Shown piece after piece: positions 1 through 12,160 of a stretch of DNA of 64,000 nucleotides. The notes under the pieces were generated by a model. It did not search any database and was not told where the DNA came from. It worked only from the letters and a program-made list of their open reading frames with translations. The position numbers and the translations under genes are program-made. The stretch is from Rhyzopertha dominica (Eukaryota; Arthropoda; Insecta; Coleoptera; Bostrichidae). Every line of letters begins with the position of its first letter. Within the stretch, counting starts at the first letter, position 1. The stretch spans positions 25,420,001 to 25,484,000 of the forward strand of contig QCXZ01000137.1 of the NCBI GenBank assembly GCA_025024175.1, given 5' to 3'.

Positions 1-352
1 GAGGAACTTTTATAATAATTTTCATTCCGCCTCCTCATTGCTTCGGCAGACAGTAAACTTATGTGAAAGAGCTTTTAACATTAAACTTGTCACGTGTATT
101 TAGACATACCACAGGACATACAATCTTAGAAATCCAGTCATATCGGAATGAATCGTATACCGCTCGATCATTCCCGACAGGTTTGTATCTTAGCCTCACT
201 GTTCTCTGGATACCACGCGACGGACCTGGTGGGGATGGGCATCCGCTTTCCGCTCTCTTGACGGACTCGTGCGAAAGGGTTTGCGGTTTTAGATTTTTTG
301 AATGTTTTTACTTATTTATCGTGCTCATGGTTTTGGTAGTGTACAAAGAAAT

Positions 353-511
353 ATGTAGCTACAACGTAGAGTTCGAATTTTTCGTTTATGTGCCTTAGTT
401 TTCGAGAAATAGCTCGCCAAAAATACGCATTTTTAAGCAAAATATAACAACAAATATTTACATTACCGTACCAAATTCAGAAAAAACTCGAACTCTACGT
501 TGTAGCTACAT
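353..511. repeat. Short inverted-repeat (MITE-like) element
   Basis: Perfect 24-bp inverted arms lie at 353-376 and 488-511, separated by about 110 bp of AT-rich DNA. The arm contains GTAGCTACAACGTAGAG. No coding potential is visible, and no clear target duplication flanks it, so I cannot assign a transposon superfamily. Bases 1-352 before it hold nothing I recognise. Confidence 0.6.
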
Positions 512-1142
512 CTTTCGTCATTGCCATGTCGAAATTTCACTTCGAAAAAGTTTCGAATAACTCGGTAAAATGTAAAACGGTAGGTGCTTAAAATGACCCG
601 CTTCGCTCTAGGTAAACGCCCCTCTTAAGAAATGTGTAAATGTAAACCATAGATTTATTTTTGATACATATTTCAACATGTATTTCATAGTATCAAATCT
701 ACCACTATCTCTTTTGTTGAGAACGCGCCCCCGCGGAAATGCGCTTATTTTCAAACGAATCCTTATAGGGCAAATGAAATTGATTAGCAACTCAAAGTCC
801 TTTTCTTCGCAGAGCGTCATTTATGATGGAAATGCGGTAACTTATATATTAAAACATCATCAATAATTTTATTGTTAAATGTTCAATTGTTGATTTTTTA
901 CGATTTTCGGTGTCTCATTGGAAAAAATGTATAACTTACAACTTTTGGGGAGGGACTCTCCCGCAGTTCCCCCACCCCCCGTGGATCCGCCCCTGTAGGA
1001 TGGTAACAATAACAATAATACGTTATTATTATCGGAGATAACGAAAAATAGAGAAAGCCGACTTTCGTTTTACATTGCTGCCATACAGTTACTAAATAGT
1101 AAATATGTATATTACACAGATAACTATATTTCTCTTACATTA
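512..1142. other. Non-coding stretch, probable repeat debris
   Basis: No gene is supported. The C-rich segment near 955-996, ending GTGGATCCGCCCCTG, resembles the terminus of a non-autonomous DNA transposon, but I did not find the matching opposite end. Open frames here are short and show no protein resemblance. Confidence 0.4.
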
Positions 1143-1831
1143 CAGTACCGCAATAGTCCACCATTTTAGGGCAAAATAGTAGCGGGAAATTTAAACGTTT
1201 ATAAAGGAGATGGGAGAAGTAACTGAACTGAACTATCAAACCTAACCTTAAAGATTAGAGAACTGGCAAATATCAGGGTATAAGGCCAAATACCTTATAA
1301 TTATTATAAGGTATTTGGTATCCGGCTCTGAAGCAGTGTTGTTTGACTTTTCCCAGGTAACTGGTAACATGTTTTGATAGTTCCCTAATCTTTAGGGTTA
1401 GGGTGATTGGCTTGGTTCCACTGATCTCTAATTAACTGGATGTCGCGTAGATACCTCTGGTAGATACCAAAATACATGTAAATTATTTGTTATAGATTTA
1501 AGCCACCTTAGCGCCTAGCCGCTGGTCCTTGTACTAAAATTTCGACAAAGGTTCGCTTCTGCGGTAAATATAACGTTAATGATTGACGGTTAAAATCGTG
1601 AACTCATCATCTGTCTACAGATTTCCAAAAGATGATCGTTGTAGTGTTTGAGTAAGAAACATGTACAGTACAAATTGGATGTTATATAGTTAAGGATCTA
1701 ACCTAAAATTTGAACGCGCCGTTAAATTGATAGTACGAGTACCTGCGGCATGGTGGCTACTTATCACAGTTTTGAATGACTTATGCGACATCCAGTTAAT
1801 TAGAGATCAGTGCGCATAAGTCATTCAAAAC

Positions 1832-2100
1832 CAAGGAGGAAGAATAGCAGGAGGGAGCGCAGCCGTAAGCCCAATGTAAAATATTTTGCACCACGCCAAA
1901 CACCTTTTATTACTCTGTTACGATTTGCGCAGTCGGGATTCTCTACAAACCGCTGGCACGTGGCACACGACGCTTGTTTTCAACAACTACAGGCCGTAAT
2001 CGCAGTAGCGAAACACCTTTTATTGCTTTGAACCTCGTGGCGCGCGTGACCNGTTTTTCAAACCGACGCTCCCTCCCATAAAATAACACCTCCCTCCTTG
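1832..2100. mobile_element. Nested 269-bp hAT-type MITE
   Basis: The ends are CAAGGAGG and CCTCCTTG, with exact 8-bp direct repeats TTCAAAAC at 1824-1831 and 2101-2108. The same TTCAAAAC sequence is uninterrupted in sibling copies of the surrounding element, so this is a clean insertion. No coding capacity. One N lies at about 2052. Confidence 0.85.
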
Positions 2101-2143
2101 TTCAAAACTGTGATAAGTAGCCACCATGCCGCTGGTACACTCT

Positions 2144-2508
2144 ATCTGAATAGAAAAGAATACAGGAGCGTCATCATTTGCATGCGCGATTTGCACGTCA
2201 TAACCAGTGTCGCTGTCGTCAATAGGGGTCAGTTAATAGGTTGCAGTATAATATGCAGCAAACAACAAAATAGAAGGCTAAATACTAATAATAAAGAAAC
2301 CATGCTGTATAAACAGACAATGCGAAACGCGATGATAAAAACACACACTCTGACCGTCTACTCGAAACGAAACGCGAACGTTGAATTAGATGTATGCGAG
2401 CACGCCACTGAATGGTATCGTTACCTGGCAACGGTTGGTGTCGCGTGCGAAAAATGGTTTATGCGCATGACGTCATTGATGATGCCCTGTATTCTTCTCT
2501 ATGCAGAT
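2144..2508. mobile_element. MITE with ATCTGAATAG ends, copy 1
   Basis: A 365-bp sequence with imperfect 23-bp terminal inverted repeats (ATCTGAATAGAAAAGAATAC at the left, inverse with few changes at the right). It interrupts the surrounding hAT-type element. A closely similar 382-bp copy lies at 58329-58710. The flanks GGTACACTCT and GGTATATACTCT may be a mutated target duplication. A 151-aa open frame across it (2098-2553) crosses element borders and is not a gene. Confidence 0.75.
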
Positions 2509-2930
2509 GGTATATACTCTTACTATCAATTTAACGGCGCGTTCAAATTTTAGGTTAGATCCTTAACTACATAATATGGTTATGAGTAAACGTAACATCC
2601 AGTTTGTACGGTACGGTACATGTTTCTTACTCAAACACTACAACGATCATTTTTTGGAAATCTGCAGAGAGATGATGAGTTCACGATTTTAACCGTCAAT
2701 CATTAACGTTATATTTACCGCAGAAGCAAACCTTTGTCAAAATTTTAGTACAAGGACCAGCGGCTAGACGCTAAAGTGGCTTAAATCTATCACAAATAAT
2801 TTACATGCATTTTGGTATGTAAGCGACATCCAGTTATTTAGAGATCAGTGTTTGGTTCCCTCTCTCATTTCTCGACATTATTTTGCCCCAGCATGGCCCT
2901 CTATTCCTACTATCATATTAAGATATTTAA

Positions 2931-4408
2931 CCTATAACAAAAAAGGTTCTGTACATTGCTTATTTATAACTGGGAAATTTAATTTCGTTTAAAGCCCAAG
3001 AAACTTAGATTCCGACTGTATTAATAGAATTTACATTGTTTATATTACTCGTGTTTATTTTTGTTGGTTTAGGCTCACAGGGCCCGTTCTCTTTTCTATT
3101 TTAAGCTGAAATCAGCTCTGTTTTTAAAATCTAGACCAATCAAATACCCCAATTTAAGGTGTTGTCATGGTTACTGGGTTGATTTTAGCTAATATCAACT
3201 TTAACAAAGAGAATAGAAACCGACCCAATATAATTATATTAAATTAAAAAAGCTTTTTAACGTTTCGATATTTTTCAAATATTATACTTTTTATTGATTA
3301 AATTGATGTCAATTTGTCAGTTATAATAAAATATAATATTTGAAAAAGATCTAAATATTGCAAAGCTTCTTTAATTTAATTATCAGGAGCCTAAACCTGC
3401 AAAAATAAACAGGAGTAATATGTAATCAAAAGGAATCCACAAAATGAACATCTGTATTGTTTATAACAAAAAATTGTTCATAGTGCAGTGTATTTGATTA
3501 GTAAATTCGTTATTACACAGTGTTAAGTAACAACTAGCACTAATTTTTTTATATTACATTACATTTTCAGCTTTGTTAAAGTATTCACATGATGTTTTAC
3601 CACTTCAGTTAATTGTTAGAAATATCACAGGAAATAGTCAATGTTTGTACAATGACACCCTGTATATATGTATAATTTTAAGCATTACTAGACATAATAA
3701 ATTAAAAAATGTCTATTAGCTTTTGACAATTTGGTGTTTGCACTCAGTTTTCATTTTGTATTTACTTACTGATGTAGTTACATAATTTGTAATACAGAAT
3801 TTTTGACATAGTTTTTCTGATTAGTCTGAACCTGTTGCTCAGTTAATGTAACTATAGGATATTTAAACATGATTTTTAAGGAATTTTAACACATTTAAAA
3901 TCTGTTGATATTATTTGTTGATTAACAAATAAATAAAGTAAACAAATATTCTGTACAAGTTGCAGGGGTATTTTAAAGTTATTGTTCCTTTCGCATACCA
4001 ATATTCCTTCTTGTGCATAGGTATATCAATAGTTACCAGTTTAACTTTGATTGAATATCAGTAACATTTTAACCTTTTCCCTGACAATAAAGTGATGCAA
4101 CCGTCAGTGGAAACGAATACAACCCTGTTACGAGAAAATAAACACAACTGGTTTCAGTCCGGCCCTGACTTTTCTCCTCGAACGGCCACTTGCGAGTGAA
4201 CCTGCTGAGTGGTGACTGATTTTTATGCTGTGGTAATGTCACTAGCACAATTCTATTCATAGAATTAGCTTAGAGATTGGGAAAAATATTATTAAATGAC
4301 ACTACTTACCATTGGAAAAAATATAATTTAAATTAAAAAATTTTACACTCTTGCAAACATTATAGGTAAAACAGTAGGTAAAATAATTTTAGCATTGCAA
4401 GAAAAAGT
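2931..4408. other. Intergenic, AT-rich, with two inverted-repeat segments
   Basis: No gene is supported. About 3065-3225 is a MITE-like segment whose borders (TTCTCTTTTCTATTTTAAGC and the inverse-like AGAGAATAGAAACCGACCC) resemble segments at 37284-37445 and 63820-63950. About 3230-3395 is a second imperfect palindrome with AATTAAAAAAGCTT-type arms. The rest shows nothing I recognise. Confidence 0.5.
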
Positions 4409-6134
4409 TTATTCTAATACCAGCTGATCTGCAGTGTTGTGAATAATTTCAGAAGCATCATCTGGGCCCTTATCTTCATTGTTGTTTGCTTGATACAGCT
4501 GTGAATTTCTAATAGCTGCATACAAACAAAACAGTAAATGAAGTGATTGTATTTTGTTTTTATATATCGGTATATCAAACAAGCAACAAATTATATCAAT
4601 ATACTGAGATAATGAACCATTAAATTTATAACTCGGGAATCCATGCAATTTTAAGAGATTTTCCATGTTTTCTGGCCACTCCTGCATTAATTCATCCAGA
4701 TCGGGCATGGGTCTAAAAAGAATTATAGAAACTACTAAAACGCTTTGTTATAGGCAGATCTACTTACTCAGAATATTTTACAACTGGTGATGATTTGGTC
4801 TTGCGAAGATCAGTGATATCTTTAATCCATTTATCAATTATTTTTGTATTCTTCTCAACATTAGTAACTTTCTTCACTACCTGTGATTGAATAGTTTTTA
4901 AGACCAGATTATGAAGTTTTAGAAGTAATATTAAACTTACAATTAATTATAATCAATTATAAAATTTGAATATTATTAAACTTATCTTACCATCACTTTG
5001 GTAAATAGGCAAAACCAGTTATATGCCATGCTGTCTGCACTAGACCCAAACAGCAGACAGGAGTTTTAATAAAAGTGAAATGGATTCATCCACTGTTTAT
5101 GGTGTATAAAGCAAAGCATAGCACACACATGTATTTTGTTATTCAACATCGGTTTTTGATTTATAAGTACAACATAAGCAGTCANCTTACCATGTTGCGA
5201 TTGCTTGTCACATTTACTGATGATGCTCTCAACTGCAAATGTAGTAATGCAGGATCACTCTGATTTGCAGCAGGTTCATCAAGTACTGCAATACCTAATT
5301 GCAGTTTATTTGCATTAAAATGTTTACCAGACAATCCAACATCTGGTGGAACAACTTTCAAAAAAGCATCAATATNTCCAACTGCCGGCAGAAATTCTGG
5401 TATAAAAGGTTTAANTTTGAAATCTAGCTGCAGGTACTGGGGTGTATATCTGAAAAAATATTTATATAATTTTAAACAGAAGATAAATGTCTACAAAGCA
5501 AATTACTTTCTTATGTATTGAAATAGTTCTTTAATTTCATCATTAACGATGAGGCNCTCATAAGCAGTGGGANCATATTCACCAGGAACTGGTACTCTTC
5601 CAGTTTTGGTCTCATCATTACTATCATCGGAATCACTATCCTGTTGTATGTTTTGAGATTTGGTAATATTCAAAGAGTTTGGCGACTGGGGCCTTGCAGA
5701 ACTACGATATCCACTGCTTGAAGGCCCGGCACTGGGTGGCCTAAGGCTGCTTGATGTTTGGCGAGCAAGTTTTGGCTGCTCCCTCTGCCATAAATTTATC
5801 AAACTGATTTACAAAAATGGTTTTCAATGTGTGAAGAAAGTATTTACCCGATCATTTTTTACAAAGACTTCGGGTTGTTCTTCATCAGAATCTGTATTAA
5901 TGGGCTCCTTTCTAACCCCTTTTCTAGAGAAATTAAAGGATTGTTCCTCATCTTCACTTGTTGGACTGGGAACATCCTGTGCATTTCTAACTGGTATAGC
6001 TTCATCAAAATTGAAATTTTCATCCTGCAAATAGCTTATTATTACATTTTAATTATTTTAAATCAGAATCAACTTACTTCAATAATGGAAAATGAAATTT
6101 CAGACTTGTCTTTGCTGTCGTCTTTTCGCTGCAT
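4409..6134 (-). CDS. IFT46: Intraflagellar transport protein 46 (IFT46), complete, six exons
   Basis: IFT46 is a subunit of the IFT-B complex that carries cargo along axonemes during cilium assembly; in insects this means sensory neurons and sperm. Exons on the minus strand: 6134-6078, 6024-5848, 5784-5507, 5449-5191, 4880-4768 and 4712-4409. All introns are GT-AG and the phases join into 395 residues. The first ~140 residues are acidic, Ser-rich and probably disordered. The conserved IFT46 domain runs from about residue 143 to the end, with VNDEIKELFQYIRKYTPQYL, DEPAANQSDP and PMPDLDELMQEWPE. The exon 2/3 junction is the least certain: acceptor 5785-5786 was chosen because it alone keeps the frame. 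Ns give a few unknown residues. An AATAAA overlaps the stop codon (4408-4413). A longer N-terminus than the ~300-residue vertebrate protein is notable. Confidence 0.93.
4990..5150. repeat. Interspersed repeat in IFT46 intron 4
   Basis: The segment with AGGCAAAACCAGTTATAT, CTGTCTGCACTAGACC and AAATGGAT matches one at about 38660-38790 (AGGCAAAGCCAGTTATATAC, CTGTCTACATTAGACC) and, inverted, at about 63264-63360. No ends or target duplications could be fixed. It is probably a non-autonomous element of unknown type. Confidence 0.5.
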
Positions 6135-8982
6135 AATGATCATCTATATAAAAACTTCACTCATTTAGCCCTCATTGTTGTGATTGACACTAGTTGTAAC
6201 CAAGCAACACCTCTTTATAAACATCTGCAAAATGTACTATAATGTTCTGGGTATAGTATTATGGTGTAATGTACCTAATAGATACATATGCAGTACTAAT
6301 AGTTAATATAGCTTTGGTTTTAAATTCTTTAAGAACCGTTGTTGTGTATAAAGCTCATGTACTGATGTCATGTAATCTGAAAACTGTGTGTGCATTGTGC
6401 AGTAGAGTATTTGTTTTAAATAACATTTGATCATTTTTTGATTGGCTATTTCCCATCATGATGGTTATTATTTTGAATATCGGGATCGTGGAAAAAACAA
6501 AAATTGTGGTATAATTAAGTTGACAGTTTCGTGTATATCTTGTTCATTTTATTTAGTGCACCATGATGTCAGAAGCAAACTTGGCCTCTGATGATTTCTA
6601 TCAAACGACAATTTGTCGTTTACTGAAATTTCCTAGTACTGCATGCTACTACATTTCCACGGATGTTGTGTAACAGTTCTTCCGCCCATTGAAGATGATC
6701 TCTTAAATAAAAATAAAAGTCTTTGGTCTCTTAAAATTAAAAATGGACCCTTTTTGTTACCTGTAAATATTTTCTTTTCTCAAGAAATATTTAAATTCTC
6801 CTATATGTCAATTATTGTTTGGTTTTTTGTCTCTTACTATTCTTATTCAGATTTAGACATGGAAGTGCACTGACAAATTCAACATATTATATTCAATAGG
6901 TAGTTTACTTTCAATAAGCAATTTTTTATTTCTCGACTGAATTGTAACTTCTAAAATTATTTTTTCCAAAAGACACTAGTGAAGCAAACAACGTACTGTT
7001 GAGAAAGTAAAAGAAAGGAAGTTTTTAAAGTGTTATAACAATAAGGCACAGGCACCAGGAAGATTTAAGTAAATGGAATTGTCAACACTATAAAACTTAC
7101 CCGGGTCTCTTTCAACAAAGACTAGGATTACATTAATTGTAGTGCCATTAGTTACAAATTGTTAAAAATGAATTTACGTTATCACTATTTGTTCATTATG
7201 TGATCGTGCAATTTTTTTCACTTTCTAAGATGCAAAAAAGTTTTTCCCGAACTTGACTAGTTGCCTGAAGTCTACAACATGTTCGAGGCAATGTCAGTCA
7301 TTTTCTGCACTTGTTAGGAAAATAACTATTTAGTTTGACAATATTCGAAAGCATTAAAGAGATTCTTTCCTTTTTGTAACGGAAAATTTGAGGGTGCTGA
7401 TGACGTAAAAAAAAATAACTGTCGAACATAGCGTAAAAATTAAATGGGCCATCACTTGTCTCAATGGAGGGCAGAGAATGATTAACAGGGCCATAAAACC
7501 TCCATAAAATGTTGGGTTTGGACTTTGATGTAGAAAGACAGCTTAGGCTCGCCTATCACAGAATTTGCAGAACAAATCGTAATTCTTCAAATTATTATAT
7601 ATTATAAGAAAATAAAATTTTTTATACTTCTTTGTTCTACATAACTATATCAAATCAAACGCTATATTAATCAAAGGGAATTGATTAATTATGACAAAGT
7701 ACAATCCATGATCAGTTTATCATATGAGAGTAAAACTATGGAATAAACAATTTATTAAAATGAAAATATTCGGTTTAGAAAAAAATGGTGAAACAGGTTA
7801 ATTTTCTCTTTAAAAAGAACTCTCAACTAAATTTAAAATTACACTTTTTGGTTTTTGAGTAATAAGTCATCGAACTTTTTTTAATGGAAACCCCTAAATG
7901 TTTCTAACCATTTCAATAACGTTTTCATTATCGAAATTGCAATAGGTACAAGAAAATTGAATTTTACATAACAATCTTGTCAATAAAATTAGCTCAGATA
8001 AGTAAACAATGTATGTACTAAATACTAACAAAAACAAAATATACATTTTTAACAAAAAAGTAGTCAATTTTTTATTTAAATCAAATGTTCGAAGTGTCAG
8101 TTGACCCTTTTATTGTTAATTTTGTTTTTTTGGATAGTTAAATAAAATTTATACTATTTATATATTAATATCTACTTTTACCACACCATTGAATTTAAGA
8201 AAAACAAAATATTTTTGCAATAATGTATTGAAAGTAAAGGTTATAATTGTTGCTAGTTGTTTCTACAACAGTACGTATTTTGCAACATTTTTTCACAAAC
8301 AACGATCATCAAAAGCATAGCTTTTTATTGCACAGCTAGTTTTATGAAAATGTATTAAATCGATCGGTTTTCTTCATATGATCATATTTGTACAATCAAA
8401 TTTGAAGCACAGTTGGAAAGCTTACTAAGCATGCACATTATGAACTAAACTGATTAATATTTTATGTATAAATCTAATTTCAACACTAGCAATTGTTTAT
8501 TAGTCTATATTAACAAAATTTTGTTAGATAATTAACAATTATTATAATTGTTTAGAAGTTACAGAATCTTGAAGTTTCGATGTTATTTTGTTTTGTAGTG
8601 CCGTTACCTTGGCAAACAGAGAAAAAATGTAACGAAACTTTAGGCAATTAAACAGATTCTAAAATTTCTATTTTCCGCCTACATTTTATTAGCAAATCTT
8701 GGACTTAATCCTTTCTATTTGTAATATGATGTCAAATATGTCCCCTAATGGAAAACTTAGAAACGTCGAAATATTTTTAATGAATTTCNCTAGTATGTTT
8801 TTATCCAAAAAAAATTCTCCCCACAGGTTTGATTAAATTATATTTGATTATAATATTATATAGGAGTAATAAACACAATGGTTTAAGTTAGTTTCATATA
8901 AAGTTATTAGAAATAAATGAAAGGATTAACTTCATCTTTAAAGGGTTAAGAAAGAAATAAAATGTGTAGAATACGAAGGTGC
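6135..8982. other. Intergenic region between Rbp1 and IFT46
   Basis: About 2.8 kb of AT-rich sequence without a supported gene. A 36-codon frame starts with ATGATGTCAGAAGCAAAC at 6563 and is divergent from IFT46, but it is short and resembles nothing I know. The IFT46 promoter should lie just above 6134; no clear motif is visible. Confidence 0.4.
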
Positions 8983-8992
8983 TTTATTTATT
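8983..8992 (-). terminator. Overlapping poly(A) signals for Rbp1
   Basis: Two overlapping AATAAA hexamers on the minus strand, about 140 nt downstream of the Rbp1 stop codon at 9132. This is a reasonable 3' UTR length, so the signals probably define the end of the transcript. Confidence 0.6.
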
Positions 8993-9131
8993 GACGGGAC
9001 TAAAACTTGTAAAGGTTTATAATGTCATAAAAGAAACTTACAGTAGTAATACATAAAAATAAACGTTAAAACTTTGAGGGGTTAACTTAATATTAAGTTG
9101 TGGGGGTAAAATTATATAGTGAGAGTATTGT

Positions 9132-11937
9132 TTAACGGCGGTCTCTAGAATCAGATCGGCTTCTTCTGTCTCGGCTGCGTGAACGAGACCTCGGTGATCG
9201 GGAGCGTCTCGGAGATCTTGACCTATAACACACATACATCTCGTTCTAACAGAAAATAATTAATCCTGAAAACCTGTATTAAGTAATTGAAAATAAAAAA
9301 CAAACCATCTGCATTACGTCTGCACATAGTAATAATTAAAAAAAAGACTTACACTTTACAAGTGCAGAGAAAAAATTCAATATTGACTTAAGACGTTTGT
9401 ATGATTTGATACTTCGCAAGAGTTGTTGGAGTGAGTTGGTTGCATGATGTTTTGAAAGAGCCGGAATAGCGGAGTAGTTGGTTGACGTCTTTAAAAAGGT
9501 CGAACATATGTTTTCGGCTGGCCGCATTAGAAAGCTGAGGACGACAACCACCGATGGTGGATGTAGTAGCTGTAGTTGTTGGGTGTGTCGATGTAAAGAT
9601 GAGATGTGTGGCCAGGAGAGGGTGGGGCTCAGTCGGGGGGAGTTAACAACAGCAGCGGCGCTGCCCTGTAACGTGCGCCAAACCACTTTAGCTGCCGTCA
9701 CCCACTTGACTTTACATTTTTTCTTAGCTAACTTTCTTCACCCACATGATAATTAATTTTATCAACATAGTTACATCTAAGATATCCAACAACAACAGAA
9801 CAATAACAACNCTATCTGNATACTNCCTGACTGAAAAAATATTAGCAATTATCAACAGTCCAGGAACGATCGTATCAGTTGTACTGATTTTATTTGTTAA
9901 TCCAGCCACCTTAGGGGTTTCACCTCGGAATGAAAGATAAGAAGCTATAAACTTACATAAACCTTTCTTTATTATGACGTTCTAAATTTTAGTTCAGAAG
10001 TTACAAAAAGTTTTTTGTACATATCTCACTTCCTATCTTTAAATTGTATTTACATTTATTACAAGAGTTGAAAAGCATTAAATTTTCCATATTATGAACT
10101 GGGATTAATGACTGACCTTGCGCTTTGACATGTATGTAAAGCGCTCCACACTCTTTGTGCTCTATCTCAAAAATAGTTTAAAAAAATGCTAAAAGAAAAT
10201 TTGTAGAGAATTCTCTACAACTTTTGTAATAAATGCAAATAGAATTTCAAGTAGAGCAAGCGAGATATTTACCGAAAAGATTTTTGCAACCTTTGACCTT
10301 GAATATCTTAAGACGCTAACACAATATTTTTTGGACTTTTGAGCCAACATTTACAATGTCAAAATAAAGATTTGTACAAATTTATAGCTTCTTATATTCC
10401 ATTCAAAGATTGACCTTTGAGGAGCCTGTATTTGCAAAGGTTATGTTAATTTAAAAACTATACAAAAACATTTTCTGTTTAATGTGCCAATTTACATTAT
10501 TTTGAGTATGTTTTCATTTTCTATAATATACAATTACATGCATTTTTTGCATAGCATTGCGTTTCTGTACTGCCAATATTGCTCAATAATCTTGTTAATA
10601 AAAACAAAGTTATCATGCTTAAACTGGCACTAATAGTATGAAAAAGTAAGGAGCACAAACCTGGAATAACGTGGCGGTACCCTTCGGCCACCACCTCTGC
10701 GGGACCTTCCATTCGACATTTCTACTCTAACCCTTGTGCCACAACAACGCCTGAAACAATCATATTTTTCACAAAAATCAGCATATTTAGTGTGAATATC
10801 TGCAAATTTAGTTTATGCCGAAGTCAATTGTGAGATTACATTAATAATATTATTACTATTCCTGCAACTGGATAGATAATTCATTTGAATCTTATATTTA
10901 ATCACTTTTTAAAACAAACTTTTGTTAATGTTCCAATCATTTTAAATTACTGACCTTTAAGTGATGTTCAAGTAAAGAGATGAAAAGAAAATGAAGACGC
11001 AACAGGTATTCAGTCTATCAGGAATTTGACTAGCTAATTCATTACCTCTTAGAATACCTTGTTTCCTAAGAAATTAATACTATTTAGAAAATATAAACCT
11101 ACATAAAAAAATTAAGCTTTGGGCAAAAACACTTAGTTTTAAGAAGATATTGCTAAGTACAAATAAAATGATTACAATAAATAAACACAATTTTATGTCA
11201 CCCTAAATAATAGAGTAAATTGCAAAATTAATGCAACGTCTGCATTTGAACTTCAGGCTAAAACATTACATACTCATCAAATAAGGTACTGTTTAATTTT
11301 TCTATAATAGTATACACAGTACTTATCTACAAGATGAATACATTACTGCCATAAGTAATGCTGTATTTATCTTACCAAAGCCATTTAAAACTAGTTATTA
11401 TTTCAACAGACTATACATGCACTATAGAAACTAATCCATGATTTTTTAATATTATAAATAAATATTTATGTGTAGTAATATAAAAAACAAGTTTCAATTT
11501 ACCGTTGTTAATAGGTTAAGCTAGATTACACATGACCATGTAATTACACTTCGAAAGAATTTCAGTCACAAGTTTACCACAAAAGTCCATTTTACGTAAT
11601 TTCGAAATAATCTACAGTGGTAGGTATTGATCAAGGTCAGTGTATAAATACGACACAAATACCACACTGGGAACATAAACAACACCTTGGCTTCTCATAT
11701 TTAAAGCAAATTAATACTATAAACTTACGTCCCATCTAACCCACGTACTGCATCTTCTGCGTCACGAGGGTCCTCAAACTCTACAAAAGCAAAGCCCGGA
11801 GGGTTGCGGGCCACCCACACATTACGAAGAGGTCCGTATTTACTGAATGCACTCTCAATTTCATGTTTGCTGGCAGAAGAACCCAAATTGCCAACATACA
11901 CTTTGCAAGATAAATCCCATTCACGATAACGAGACAT
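9132..11937 (-). CDS. Rbp1: SR-family splicing factor Rbp1 (SRSF3-like), complete
   Basis: A nuclear pre-mRNA splicing regulator: one RNA recognition motif binds short exonic motifs and the Arg/Ser tail recruits the spliceosome. Coding exons on the minus strand: 11937-11729, 10750-10661 and 9222-9132, joined in frame to 129 residues. The RRM spans about residues 11-85, with RNP2 KVYVGN (12-17) and RNP1 PPGFAFVEF (46-54). Exon 2 gives [17 protein letters not shown], a signature of insect Rbp1. Exon 3 encodes the RS tail with [15 protein letters not shown] and ends in DSRDRR. The start ATG lies 3 nt after a TTTTCAG acceptor, so a separate 5' UTR exon exists upstream. Intron 2 holds a candidate cassette exon (9353-9665). 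The RS tail is compact, but similar to the fly protein. Identity is very likely; Rbp1 versus Rbp1-like cannot be settled here. Confidence 0.93.
9353..9665 (-). other. Candidate poison cassette exon of Rbp1
   Basis: Within intron 2, minus strand, a 313-nt segment lies between a possible acceptor (TTACAG before 9665) and a strong donor (GTAAGT after 9353). If included after coding exon 2 it adds about 12 residues and then a stop at 9629-9631, which removes the whole RS tail and leaves about 276 nt to the next junction: a classic nonsense-mediated decay arrangement. It contains TCATCTTTA (9594-9602), an exact match to the published RBP1 motif DCADCUUUA, and many WCWWC pentamers. The GC content is clearly above the intron around it. 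The acceptor tract is weak, so the left border is uncertain. Confidence 0.45.
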
Positions 11938-12160
11938 TGTCTGAAAACTAGAAAATATTGCAGATTAACGACGTCGTGTTATGAAAGGCGTCGCTTGGAG
12001 GTTGATGGCCATACGCCACAGGTCACGTAATGTGCCGTTGACTTCACTTTTTGAATAAGAAGTAAACGTACCTGTATTATTTATACGTAATGCTCAAGTG
12101 ATTTATAAAAACCGAAAGATGAGTACTTTGTGACTACGTAATTACAGAAATAATTTTAGA
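11938..12160 (-). promoter_or_regulatory. Rbp1 5' UTR intron and leader exon
   Basis: The acceptor TTTTCTAGTTTTCAG lies directly before ACAATG, and a donor CAG/GTACGT sits at 12072/12071 on the minus strand. A short leader exon therefore ends at 12072, with the promoter above it, near the CG-containing segment at 12170-12300. The transcription start is not visible. Confidence 0.5.

Larger units (their letters stand above)
1419..2850. mobile_element. hAT-type non-autonomous element, inverted-dimer copy
   Basis: The outer ends are CACTGATCTCTAATTAA and its inverse, flanked by CTTGGTTC (1411-1418) and TTTGGTTC (2851-2858). That is an 8-bp target duplication with one mismatch, as hAT elements make. 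The left ~393 bp (1419-1811) is itself bounded by both family ends. The right part repeats the same sequence inverted, so the whole looks like a head-to-head dimer. It carries two nested insertions (1832-2100 and 2144-2508). No transposase is present. Other family copies are at 13023-13053, 14699-15051 and 46638-48795. Confidence 0.8.
1143..2930. repeat. Host repeat split by a hAT-type insertion
   Basis: The outer parts (about 1143-1418 and 2851-2930) match the element at 46001-46289: both share a stretch with GGAGATGG, AACTATCAAACCT, GATTAGAGAACTGGC and GCAGTGTTGTTTG, and the TTTTGCCC-type ends. The middle is a later insertion (1419-2850). A perfect 15-bp hairpin with a 3-bp loop sits at 1286-1318 inside the left part and is absent from the other copy. 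Confidence 0.55.

Noticed and set aside
2098..2553. 151-codon plus-strand open frame
   Set aside because: It runs across the border of a hAT-type element and its nested MITE; it has no protein resemblance and is not kept in the other copies.
5660..6034. Plus-strand frames overlapping IFT46
   Set aside because: They are antisense shadows of IFT46 exons 2 and 3.
9336..9701. A separate 121-aa minus-strand protein gene
   Set aside because: It lies inside an Rbp1 intron, is rich in low-complexity sequence and is better explained as a non-coding cassette exon.
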